From: Tritrichomonas musculus
Taxonomy: Eukaryota; Parabasalia; Tritrichomonadida; Tritrichomonadidae
Direction of reading: 5' to 3'
DNA: 64,000 nucleotides
NCBI GenBank assembly: GCA_039105265.1
Contig: JAPFFF010000013.1
Location: 1,240,001 to 1,304,000, forward strand
This document shows positions 50,095 to 59,440 of this stretch, piece by piece (within the stretch, counting starts at the first letter, position 1; each line of letters begins with the position of its first letter). A model generated the notes under the pieces. That model was not told where the DNA came from, ran no database searches, and was given only the letters and a program-made list of their open reading frames with translations. The position numbers were made by a program, and so were the translations under genes.

Positions 50095-51972
50095 ATGATT
50101 GGGAACTGTTCCTTACTTTTCTTAAACATTCTCAGTTTTTCAAACTCACCAGTTATCGCAAATAATCCAAATACTTTATCACTAACGTTCAAATTTCAGC
50201 ATATCACAGCAAAAAACATTTTCAGCAATTTTTTTTACCTAAATAGTATAAATTCGAAGCAAAATTGGCTTTCAATTCAGCAATCCATATTTTCTAATTC
50301 ATTAAACTCTGCAATATTTTTGGATTTTGATGGAAATTATACGAATTCAAGCCAAATATACACAGAACAGCAAGTATTAAATGAACCCGGTCGATGGTAT
50401 GTTACTCTAAGTAATTGTTGTTTCAGCCGATGTACCTCTACTTCAGCACATCCCTATGGCGGTGCCATTGTAAATTTAATTACCTATAGTCTTCTTACTT
50501 TGACCAGTTGTATATTCACAAACTGTCATACAGACGCCTACGGCGGAGCCATCATGTCAGATGGCCAAAACTCCGTAATACAATCCACAATATTTGCCGG
50601 ATGTCAAGCCGAGTTCGGAATGGCACTTTACTTCACAAGATTCAGAGCAGAGATCTACAACGTCCAAACCCTCTCCCTCGACCAAGTCTCCTTCGCCGGC
50701 AACAGCGGCAAGTACTGCGTGAACGACATCAACGCGAGCCAGGTCAACTGCGTGAACGCGAACTTCACAGACAACGTCGCGCAAGCGCACATCCCGGCGA
50801 GCTCGCAGATGCAGAGCTGCTGCGTCTTCCCCTTCCTCGCGCCGTCGTGGAACGAGAACTTCAAGTTCGTCAACATGCTCCGCAACAGGTGCGACGTCCT
50901 GGTCGACTTCAACGAGAAGCCGAACAGCTTTATCGTCTACCTGAACATCATACAGAACGAAGTCCGCAACTACTTCTTCCACTTCGACATCATGGTCTTC
51001 GGCGGTTACGAGGCAGAAGAGATACATGTGCAAAACGCAAACTTTTTCAATAACAAGGCGGCAGACGGAACATCAAAAATATCAGTAGCAAACCCCACAA
51101 CGCAAGTGACGTTCTACCTCGAGAACTGCGTGTTCGACGGCGCAGAGAGCGACGTCAATGATGCGATGAACATGCACGTCGTCAGCGGCGGGAGATTCTT
51201 GGCGACCATCGGGCCCGGTGTGACGCACCCAATGGGCGCGTTCGTGTCGCCGAGCATATGCAAGGTGGAGATCGTCTCCGGTGCGGATTCGAGCGTGTTC
51301 ACTGAATCGAAAGCTTTTTCTGAGTCATTGAAATTCACAAAAAGTGAGATTTATTCAAAATCATCAATGTTCACTTCATCTGGCAGATTTTCACCTTTAT
51401 CTCACTTTTCTCCATCTTCAAAGTTCACTTCATCACTTCACTTCACCTCTTCATCTCCTTTCACTTCATCATCTGAGTTTTCGCCTTCAAGTGGTCAAAA
51501 GATGCATGCCAGTCCTTCTTCGCCTTTCACTCCATCTGATCACTTCACTCCTTCTCGCTCTTTCAGCCCCGCTCGTACCAGAGTCCCCGATCCCCAGGAC
51601 ATCTTCAACAGGGCGGACATCTACGGGAGAAGGAAGGACTTGTTCACGAAGGAGGAGCTGAAGAAGGCGGCCGCTCCTGCGTCGATCTCGATCGTCCTGA
51701 TCATCGTCGCGGTCGTCATGACGATCTACTACCTGAACAGGCGCATCAAGCAGCTGCGGAACCAGGGCTGCGTGCCGGAATTCGACACGTCGTTCAGCGA
51801 CGATGCGGAGACGGAGACGGACACGGACTACTCGTACTCGTACTACACGTACGAGTCTTACTACGCGTACTCTGGCTCGTATCAGTCTGAACGAGAGTTT
51901 TATGAAGCCGCGGAGTCTGAGTATTCCAGCTTCTCAAGTGATTTTGATTATAAGTCCAACGTTAATGAGTAA
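50095..51972 (+). CDS. Pmp-like beta-helix surface protein with FxxS stalk, membrane helix and Tyr-rich tail
   Basis: 625 residues. A short hydrophobic N-terminus (SLLFLNILSF) may be a signal peptide. Residues ~90-400 show the polymorphic-membrane-protein pattern of a right-handed beta helix: GGAIVNL, LTSCIFTNCHTDAYGGAIMS, FAGNSG. Residues ~405-495 are a stalk of Phe-Ser/Thr units (FSPSSKFTSSLHFTSSSPFT). One membrane helix follows (ISIVLIIVAVVMTIYYL), then an acidic tail with SYSYYTYESYYAYSGSY. Pmp-like proteins of this build are a large adhesin-type family in trichomonads. The middle of the gene (about 50640-51300) and the membrane/tail region are strikingly GC-rich with G/C third positions, unlike the flanks and the rest of the window. 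Confidence 0.82.
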   Translation: MIGNCSLLFLNILSFSNSPVIANNPNTLSLTFKFQHITAKNIFSNFFYLNSINSKQNWLSIQQSIFSNSLNSAIFLDFDGNYTNSSQIYTEQQVLNEPGRWYVTLSNCCFSRCTSTSAHPYGGAIVNLITYSLLTLTSCIFTNCHTDAYGGAIMSDGQNSVIQSTIFAGCQAEFGMALYFTRFRAEIYNVQTLSLDQVSFAGNSGKYCVNDINASQVNCVNANFTDNVAQAHIPASSQMQSCCVFPFLAPSWNENFKFVNMLRNRCDVLVDFNEKPNSFIVYLNIIQNEVRNYFFHFDIMVFGGYEAEEIHVQNANFFNNKAADGTSKISVANPTTQVTFYLENCVFDGAESDVNDAMNMHVVSGGRFLATIGPGVTHPMGAFVSPSICKVEIVSGADSSVFTESKAFSESLKFTKSEIYSKSSMFTSSGRFSPLSHFSPSSKFTSSLHFTSSSPFTSSSEFSPSSGQKMHASPSSPFTPSDHFTPSRSFSPARTRVPDPQDIFNRADIYGRRKDLFTKEELKKAAAPASISIVLIIVAVVMTIYYLNRRIKQLRNQGCVPEFDTSFSDDAETETDTDYSYSYYTYESYYAYSGSYQSEREFYEAAESEYSSFSSDFDYKSNVNE

Positions 51973-52030
51973 TATCAATGAATATTTTTATTGTTGTTTT
52001 TTAATGTAAAAGAAATTAAACAAAAAATCT

Positions 52031-52031
<1 letters not shown>

Positions 52032-52070
<39 letters not shown>
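52032..52070. repeat. Poly(T) tract
   Basis: About 38 consecutive T residues, 60 bases after the Pmp-like stop codon. Confidence 0.9.
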
Positions 52071-52071
<1 letters not shown>

Positions 52072-52099
52072 GAGATATTTTTTGCCCAAATCTCTTTTG

Positions 52100-52195
52100 A
52101 CCTCAACGGTTAAGGTCAATTTTGACCCTGGATCGTACTTCAGAAAAAAATAGGCGAGAACTTTTTTGCACTTTTGTGAAAAATACCATCAGCAG
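52100..52195 (+). repeat. Dispersed repeat, copy 3 (AGGTCAAnnTTGACC family)
   Basis: AAGGTCAATTTTGACCCTG, then GATCGTACTTCAGAAAAAAA, then CTTTTTTGCACTTTTGTG and AAATACCATCAGCAGC. Same order and orientation as 17976-18088. Confidence 0.7.
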
Positions 52196-52482
52196 CAGGT
52201 TTACCTTTTCCTGGACGTGTAATCTATATCAAGTTCTCCAGTTGTAGAACAATATTTTTTTTAGCTATAATATATTTCAACACCATTTGGTTGCACACAA
52301 TGCGCATCAAGATCATTTTCATCCCAAAAGTTTATATATTCAAAAAAATTAATGTAGCTATCTGAAAGTATCCATTTTGGACAATTTTTGAAAATATTCA
52401 AAAAAAATCTGTTTAATTCTCACTTTTTTTATAAAAACTGGTCTTTAGCTTTATTGGTCAAGTTTTAAGTTCATTTTTATTT

Positions 52483-52740
52483 ATGAATCAAGTATTTGAC
52501 TACATAGATAGTACCATATTTTTTGAACATAAACAAATAGATGTAGGCCCTTTTAGCCGCACAATATTAGCTTCCTATAAAGAAACATCAGAAAAGTTTT
52601 CACAAAGTAAAATCACTATTCAACAAGAAGAAGCTATTACAAAGTTTAAAGACATATGTGAAATGCTTTTTAAAATGCAATATCTATATTCAAAAAGTAA
52701 AAATATTCTTCTGCAGGGATATTCTCGGTCTAGATCTTGA
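52483..52740 (+). CDS. Small hypothetical ORF
   Basis: 85 residues from an ATG, beginning MNQVFDYIDSTIFFEHKQID and ending with a helical segment and SKNILLQGYSRSRS. Composition is protein-like (balanced charges, few poly-Lys/Ile runs), but no family is recognised and the ORF is short. It could be the remnant of a larger gene. Confidence 0.35.
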   Translation: MNQVFDYIDSTIFFEHKQIDVGPFSRTILASYKETSEKFSQSKITIQQEEAITKFKDICEMLFKMQYLYSKSKNILLQGYSRSRS

Positions 52741-52929
52741 ATGCTGATCAGAGATTTCACAACTTAAGCTTCAGGTTTGCAATTTCAATTTCAACATTGC
52801 GATAAAAGACTATATATTTTCATAGACAAAATCATAGAACAAAGAACTCTATATTTTGGTTTTGGTAATATAATATTGATTATTAATAATAAAAAAAAAA
52901 AAACTAGAGTTCAATAAACTGTCGTTTAT

Positions 52930-55686
52930 TTATTCAATTTTGGTATGAATAGAATTGAGAAATGCTTGAGACTTCTTATGACCTTGGTTTGCTGCATTTA
53001 TAAAGTAATTGAATGCGACAATAGCATTTCGCTCAACATATTTTCCTTCATAATAAATTTTACCAAGAATAAAAAGTGCTTCCACGTTATTTTGATTTGC
53101 CGACAATGTAAAATAATGAATTGCTTTATTGATATCTTTTTGAATGAAGTTTCCATCATAATAAATCAAACCAAGATTAAATTGTGCAAATTGGTCATTT
53201 TGATTAGCTGCAAGTGAAAAAAAATTAATTGCTTCATTAATGTTTTGATGACCAAATTTCTTATCAAGATAAATGTTTCCAAGATTAAATTGTGCTTTCA
53301 CATAGTTTTGTTTTGCAGCAAGAGAGTAATAATAAATAGATTTATCAATGTCATTGTGTTCAAGATAGAGAGAGCCAAGATTATATTGAGCATGAATACT
53401 ATTTTGCTTTGATGCAAGTGAATAATAATTAACGGCTTGTTGAAAATCAAAATTTGAATATATAATTCCAAGAAGAAATTGTGCTTCTGAAAATCCTTGA
53501 TTGGCTGCCAACGAAAAATAATGAATTGATTTGTTTATATCTTGTTTTATATATTTACCTTCATAATAAATCATTCCAAGATTGAATTGTGATTTGATAT
53601 CATTTCCATTTGCTGCCAACGAAAAATAATGAATTGCCTTGTTTATATCTATTTCAACATCTTTTCCTTCATAATAAATCATTCCAAGATTGAATTGTGA
53701 TTTGATATCATTTCCATTTGCTGCCAATGTAAAATAATGAATTGCCTTGTTTATATCTTGTTTTATATATTTACCTTCATAATAAATCATTCCAAGATTG
53801 AATTGTGATTTGATATCATTTCCATTTGCTGCCAACGAAAAATAATGAATTGCCTTGTTTATATCTATTTCAACATCTTTTCCTTCATAATAAATCATTC
53901 CAAGATTGAATTGTGATTTGATATCATTTCCATTTGCTGCCAATGTAAAATAATGAATTGCCTTGTTTATATCTTGTTTTATATATTTACCTTCATAATA
54001 AATCATTCCAAGATTGAATTGTGATTTGATATCATTTCCATTTGCTGCCAACGAAAAATAATGAATTGCCTTGTTTATATCTTGCTTTATATATTTACCT
54101 TCATAATAAATCATTCCAAGATTGAATTGTGATTTGATATCATTTCCATTTGCTGCCAACGAAAAATAATGAATTGCCTTGTTTATATCTATTTCAACAT
54201 CTTTTCCTTCATAATAAATCATTCCAAGATTGAATTGTGATTTGATATCATTTCCATTTGCTGCCAATGTAAAATAATGAATTGCCTTGTTTATATCTTG
54301 TTTTATATATTTACCTTCATAATAAATCATTCCGAGATTGTATTGTTCCTCAATATATTTTTGATTTTTCTCAATTTCATTTTCTCTGTTTAAAATAGAC
54401 TCAATTCTTTGATTGAAATAATCAGCAAATATGTCAATATCTAGAAGTGAATGATACTGAAGATAAAACACTGAAATTATATGTTTTATTGTTGGACGTT
54501 CTTCTGGTTTTGTTTTTATACATTTTTTATAAATATCTTCCAAAACAGTAAGGCCATCAAAATTTATGTTTTCTTTTTGATCTATTCCTCTTGAATATTC
54601 ACCATTCATTATATAAATTATTAACTTTCCAAGCATGTAAATATCACTTTCATATGAATAGTTGTCGGTATCTTCAAGAAAAGGTGAGTTAAAAATCATT
54701 GTTTTATCATAATTTTCATCATGACAATATTCGTAGCTGACTAATCGATCAAAATCGATGAAAAAAGCATTTCTTGTATCATCAATGATAATATCAGATG
54801 GAGACATTATCCTAATAACTAATTGATTACTGTGAATATACTCAATAAAATGCATCAGCTCATAAATGATTTTCAATTTCTCTTTTATTTGAAGATTATT
54901 AATATCTATTTTATATAATGATATTCCATTGATGTATTCTATGAATATCGATTGATGTCTTTTCTTATCAGATATTCCATAAAATTGGGGGATCAAAGGA
55001 TGATTGAGAATCAAATAATTTTTCAATTCTCGATTATATAATTTTGGACTGTTATCAATAAACATTTTGTTAACAAGAAATACTTCTTTTTTAATATGAT
55101 AAATTAAATGACAATAACTTGAACTTCGACACTCAATTAAGCCTAAATTAATATATTCATCTTCATTGAATACGTTATTTGCATTATTATTATTGTTTTG
55201 TCGTGGATAATATTTTTTGATATTATTCTTATATGCATAAATTTTTAGTGAAGGAATAATCATATCCCAAAAATCATTATTATCTGATTTTGTAATGTTT
55301 GGCATGATAGAGTCAGGATGGTGCAATTTGAGTTTAATTTCATGATAATCAATTCGGATTAATGAGTCAAAAATTTCTTTGGATTTTTTAATAAAGCATA
55401 TATTTAAATCTAGAATACTAGAAAAGAATGGATGATATTGCATTATTAATGCTTGATTAAAAATAATAATTGTTTTTGTTTGGAGTGCTATAATAAAGTA
55501 ACCTTCCATTGTATTTCCATTTGTAACTTCGCAATGAGTTATTATAACAAATTTGGTTTCTTTGAGCATTTTGTAAACTTTTCCATATTTCGGGAAGTTA
55601 GAAGGTTGTGGATCTAGGTAAAATTCACATTTTTTAATAGATCTTGAAAAGCATTCTTTTATAAAAAGGAGATCATCATTATTCAT
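52930..55686 (-). CDS. Kinase-like protein (catalytic Asp lost) with ~13 Sel1 repeats
   Basis: 918 residues. The N-terminal family domain (1-175) includes FVIITHCEV, YFIIALQTKTIIIF and FWDMIIPSLKIYAYKNNIKKYYP. The kinase-like domain (~180-410) keeps beta-3 Lys207, EYINGISL, IDFDR (310-314) and SDIYMLGKL, but the catalytic loop reads VIRIMSPSDIIID, so the HRD Asp is Ile293 and the metal-binding Asn is Asp298: a likely pseudokinase, unlike its paralogues. Sel1 repeats start at ~455. The first eight are almost identical and mostly alternate GKYIKQD and GKDVEID types. Two later units are shortened. It lacks the FYEGFG tail, ending NSIHTKIE. The region just upstream of the ATG has CCAGATT, also seen before the gene at 2904. 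Confidence 0.9.
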   Translation of the reverse strand: MNNDDLLFIKECFSRSIKKCEFYLDPQPSNFPKYGKVYKMLKETKFVIITHCEVTNGNTMEGYFIIALQTKTIIIFNQALIMQYHPFFSSILDLNICFIKKSKEIFDSLIRIDYHEIKLKLHHPDSIMPNITKSDNNDFWDMIIPSLKIYAYKNNIKKYYPRQNNNNNANNVFNEDEYINLGLIECRSSSYCHLIYHIKKEVFLVNKMFIDNSPKLYNRELKNYLILNHPLIPQFYGISDKKRHQSIFIEYINGISLYKIDINNLQIKEKLKIIYELMHFIEYIHSNQLVIRIMSPSDIIIDDTRNAFFIDFDRLVSYEYCHDENYDKTMIFNSPFLEDTDNYSYESDIYMLGKLIIYIMNGEYSRGIDQKENINFDGLTVLEDIYKKCIKTKPEERPTIKHIISVFYLQYHSLLDIDIFADYFNQRIESILNRENEIEKNQKYIEEQYNLGMIYYEGKYIKQDINKAIHYFTLAANGNDIKSQFNLGMIYYEGKDVEIDINKAIHYFSLAANGNDIKSQFNLGMIYYEGKYIKQDINKAIHYFSLAANGNDIKSQFNLGMIYYEGKYIKQDINKAIHYFTLAANGNDIKSQFNLGMIYYEGKDVEIDINKAIHYFSLAANGNDIKSQFNLGMIYYEGKYIKQDINKAIHYFTLAANGNDIKSQFNLGMIYYEGKDVEIDINKAIHYFSLAANGNDIKSQFNLGMIYYEGKYIKQDINKSIHYFSLAANQGFSEAQFLLGIIYSNFDFQQAVNYYSLASKQNSIHAQYNLGSLYLEHNDIDKSIYYYSLAAKQNYVKAQFNLGNIYLDKKFGHQNINEAINFFSLAANQNDQFAQFNLGLIYYDGNFIQKDINKAIHYFTLSANQNNVEALFILGKIYYEGKYVERNAIVAFNYFINAANQGHKKSQAFLNSIHTKIE

Positions 55687-57334
55687 GTTTCTAATAATCT
55701 GGAATTCAAATATTAAAATCAGACTTCAACTTTTTCAATGTTTGCCAAATAAATTGAATATAAATTTTAATATGGCCATTTATACTTTCAATATATTTTC
55801 TAGAATGTTTGAAAGATAAAATCTTAAAATAAAAAATCGATCAACCAAAAATTCCATTTAAAAAACAAAAATAAAGTAAAAATTCATATAATGCCATTTT
55901 TTTGGGAAAAAAAAAAATAAGATCAATAAGAATATTTTATGATCCTGTCTTTTCAAATTGATTATTTTTGTTTTTTATTATTTTATTTTTTCAATAAGTT
56001 GGCAAGCGCATTGTATATAATCTTCATTTAGATTAAGAGCAAGCTGAGCATTCGGCTCTTCATCGAAATCTTCAGCTGCTTTTTCAGTGCTATATTTAAT
56101 AGATTGTCTATGCTCATAGAAATTTATCATGAATGTTGCAAAACACAGCATCACTAAGAAACCGATTTTTAAGAAACTTGCAACAGGAAGACCTTCGACA
56201 ATTCCGCATGCAAACATAGATTTGAAACCAATATTTTAACCTTCGAACAAGTGACCTATTGCTTCTCCACAATTAGAGAAGTCAAGAAGATGCTGGTATA
56301 TATAGAACCATTATTTTTAATTGATCAATTTGCTTTTCAACTTGTTTTTGAAGGAATGAAATAACAGCACCACAAAATTTTTCAATTTCATGATTAATGA
56401 CTAATTGTGCAACCGTTTTAACCGTTTTGACAACAAGTTCTTTTGTGAAAGAAACAAACCTTTCACTTTCATAGGGGCTTCTTTTTTAAATTTGATTAAA
56501 CTTTTTGGAAACAAATTCATAATTTTATCTTCATATTTATCTTTAATTATGTAATGCTGATATTTCATTCAAATCTTAAAAATTACTAAAACAGGAATAT
56601 TTTTTTTATGCAATTTTATCACTTCAGATGCAATTTCCAAATTTCGTTCATTAATATCATGACATAAAATCATTGGATATTCAATTCGAAGGTTTGGTTT
56701 CTTTTAATAATTCTTTATCATAACGATTTCCTATCGTTCCAGTTAAACCGACAACATCTCCATGCAATTTAACAAAAATTGGATGAGAAACATATAAATA
56801 ATTCATTGAAACATCTTTAATGAATTGGTTCTCTTCGTTATTATTAAACATTTCTTTGATGGCAATGAATTGCTGAACAAATCCACTGAATTCTTTATTG
56901 GGCTCTAAAACGCCTTTATAATCATAATCAAAAGGAACAATTTCTTTTAATGTAATAGTTTTTCTTTAAAATTTGTTTTTTGAAATAACTTTTTCGCTTT
57001 TTGTTTTTGATCTTTTTTTGCTCTTTCGATGTATTTAATTATCATCAAAATCGTCTTTTTCTTTCTTTTTTTTAGGAATTCCTAAAGACTTTCAAAATTT
57101 ACAAAAGTTGAAAATATAATGTTTGCCTTATTATCTGATATTCTCATTATCATTGATTCCGTAGACAGAGAAATTCATATTTGATGAATTATTGAACAAC
57201 TATTTATGAAAGAATTCTTTGGGAAAATAATTTGGACTGAAAGTAAATTCATTATTGTTATCTATTCCATCTTTTCCATTTTCATTATTATTGCCATCTA
57301 TATTCGTGCCATTTTTCTCTATGTCTTCTTTTTT

Positions 57335-57527
57335 TGTGCCATTTTTTTTTGTGCCATCTTTTTTTTTTTTTGTGCCATTTTTATTTTTGTGCCATTTTTT
57401 TTTGTGCCATCTTTTTTTTTTTTTTGTGCCATTTTTATTTTTGTGCCATCTTTTTTTGTGCCATCTTTTTTTGTGCCATCTTTTTTTGTGCCATCTTTTT
57501 TTGTGCCATCTTTTTTTGTGCCATTTT
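57335..57527. repeat. 15-bp satellite (TTTTTTTGTGCCATC), left half
   Basis: About a dozen head-to-tail copies of TTTTTTTGTGCCATC with variants in T-run length. On the minus strand it reads as five-residue repeats KKDGT or KMAQK. The array continues at 58101 after an element insertion. Confidence 0.88.
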
Positions 57528-57529
57528 TA

Positions 57530-58098
57530 AAGTCGAATTCAAAAAGCTTGGGACAACTTCTCAATTAAATTCTGATAAAAGTGAAAAACACAATCTTCTT
57601 TTCAATTAATTTTTTTTCTTTATTTATTGAGTTATATTCACTAAAATTCCAATCAATAATGAAAAAATGTTTCCAATACGAGCCAAAACATATATTACTG
57701 AACTTTCAATTTACAGCACAATACTTAAAAATCGATGATCATCAACTATTATGTAAATTCATGATCAAAAATAGTATTTGAGCAAGGGTTTACAAAAGAA
57801 ATTCTATTTTAATGTCATTGCAGGCTTTACAATGCGTTTTCTAGTGAATTTGTGAATATATCAATGATAATTTTCACCAAAGATTAGGTAAATTGTATTT
57901 TTTTGAGGATTTTTTCCTTACAAAATATGGATTAATGATAGATACAACAATAACCATATGCAAAAATATATGTTTTTATATAAAAATGATACTTTTTTTC
58001 AATATATCTCACAAAAAAAATCATTCATGCTGGGACAAAATTGAATACTTTTCAGTATATATTTAAAAAGTTTGTCCCCAGCTTTTTGAATTCGACTT
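57530..58098. mobile_element. TA-flanked TIR element inserted inside the 15-bp satellite
   Basis: Left end AAGTCGAATTCAAAAAGCTT and GGGACAA; right end the complement TTGTCCCCAGCTTTTTGAAT and TCGACTT. TA at 57528-57529 and 58099-58100. Removing the element and one TA joins GTGCCATTTTTA to TTTGTGCC, an ordinary unit of the surrounding array. A second inner GCTGGGACAAA copy lies near 58029. No convincing ORF. Confidence 0.82.
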
Positions 58099-58100
58099 TA

Positions 58101-58315
58101 TTTGTGCCATTTTTATTTGTGCCATCTTTTTTTGTGCCATCTTTTTTTGTGCCATCTTTTTTTGTGCCATCTTTTTTTGTGCCATCTTTATTTGTGCCAT
58201 CTTTTTTTGTGCCATCTTTTTTTGTGCCATCTTTTTTTGTGCCATCTTTTTTTGTGCCATCTTTTTTTGTGCCATCTTTTTTTGTGCCACTTTTATTTGT
58301 GCCATTTTTATTTTG
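58101..58315. repeat. 15-bp satellite (TTTTTTTGTGCCATC), right half
   Basis: About 14 units in the same orientation as 57335-57527, the last ones with TTTTATTTGTGCC variants. Confidence 0.88.
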
Positions 58316-58576
58316 ATTTTCATCTTCTTGATTATCCAGAAACGATAAATCTAGTGGAAGTTCGTTATAAAGAAGAAGAACATCAGATTTTAATCCAAGA
58401 TTTTTGAAAATTCATAGGATTCATGATAATATCTGTTTGCTAATGTTATATTTGATGATGCTATATGAACATTTTTTTTATTAATACAAAAAGTGATGCA
58501 ATAAGACAAATAATGCATGATTTTCCTTCACCAGTTTCAACTTGATAAATAACTCCCGAATTAAAATTATTTTTTC

Positions 58577-59440
58577 TTAAGGGTGTAGTTTATTTTTCAA
58601 TATCTCAGCATCTACTTTATGCTAAAAAGTTTTGTTCATATATTTATGATTAGTATCACTTATATATTATTTTTTTGTTTTGCAAAAATTAGTTTTTTAG
58701 AAAATGTTAATAACACAATATCTAATCACTTCTTTTTTTAAAATTCGAATATGAGTTAAAAATTAAAATATTTAGATCATAATTTTATAAATACTCTTAT
58801 TTTCCCAGTTCATTCTATATCAGGTCCGATGATCTATTCCATTTTAAATTTGAATGAAAAGATATTCAATCGTAAAAAAACTCGAATAATAGAGATATTG
58901 CTTATTCCATCCGTAACTTTTTATTCTATAGCATAGATATTATATGGCTTAATTTTAATTGGAAAATATTTCGAATTGAATGACTACATACATTTTGAAA
59001 TTTCTATACATTTTCGAGTGATTTCAAAATGTATGTAGTCACTCAATTTGAAACAAATTAATTCTTTCTAACTTGAATCTGATGTAATAAATAGAGACAT
59101 AAAAAGTTACGGATGGAATAAGAAATATCTCTATTATTCGAGATTTTTTGCAATTGAACAAAATTGTTTAGAAAAAAAAGAAATATATCTCCTGAACATT
59201 TTAAGAAAAAATGAAAAAAACATGTTCATATATAAAATTATAATATAAATATTTTATTTTTTTACTCATATTCTAATTTTAAAAAAAAAGTAATTAGATA
59301 TTGTGATATCAACATATCCTATAAAACGAATTTTAACACAACAAAAAATAATATATAAGTGATACTGATTATAAATATATGAACAAAACTTTTTGGCATA
59401 AAGTAGATGTTGAGATATTGAAAATAAACTACACCCTTAA
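58577..59440. mobile_element. TTAA-flanked element with ~240-bp TIRs, inserted in the SecA-like gene
   Basis: Ends TTAAGGGTGTAGTTTATTTT and AAAATAAACTACACCCTTAA. The arms stay alignable inward for ~240 bp (CATCTACTTTATG, AAAAAGTTTTGTTCATATAT, AGTATCACTTATATATTATT). TTAA at 58577-58580 and 59437-59440. The same target and GGG/CCC ends as the 4883 and 35397 elements. It lies ~15 codons before the ETGEGKS motif of the host pseudogene. A hairpin element is nested in its centre. Confidence 0.82.
58881..59142. mobile_element. Nested hairpin MITE
   Basis: Outer arms of 44 bp with one mismatch: CTCGAATAATAGAGATAT... and TTATTCCATCCGTAACTTTT, complemented at 59099-59142. Inner perfect 21-bp arms (58981-59001 and 59021-59041) surround an 18-19-base loop. 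Target duplication unclear (A/T-rich on both sides). Confidence 0.7.

Noticed and set aside
50508-51053. Long alternative-frame ORFs over the Pmp-like gene on both strands
   Set aside because: They are produced by the GC-rich third positions of the real frame (few stop codons in other frames) and are Arg/Leu-rich without domain character.
57206-57609. ORFs of Phe/Val/Cys-rich and KDGT/KMAQ repeats over the 15-bp satellite
   Set aside because: All frames of a 15-bp repeat without stop codons stay open. On the minus strand one may have belonged to the SecA-like gene, but none is a gene by itself.
57335-58315. CRISPR-like array at the 15-bp repeats
   Set aside because: Repeats are contiguous, with no unique spacers and no cas genes, in a eukaryotic context. 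It is a simple satellite.
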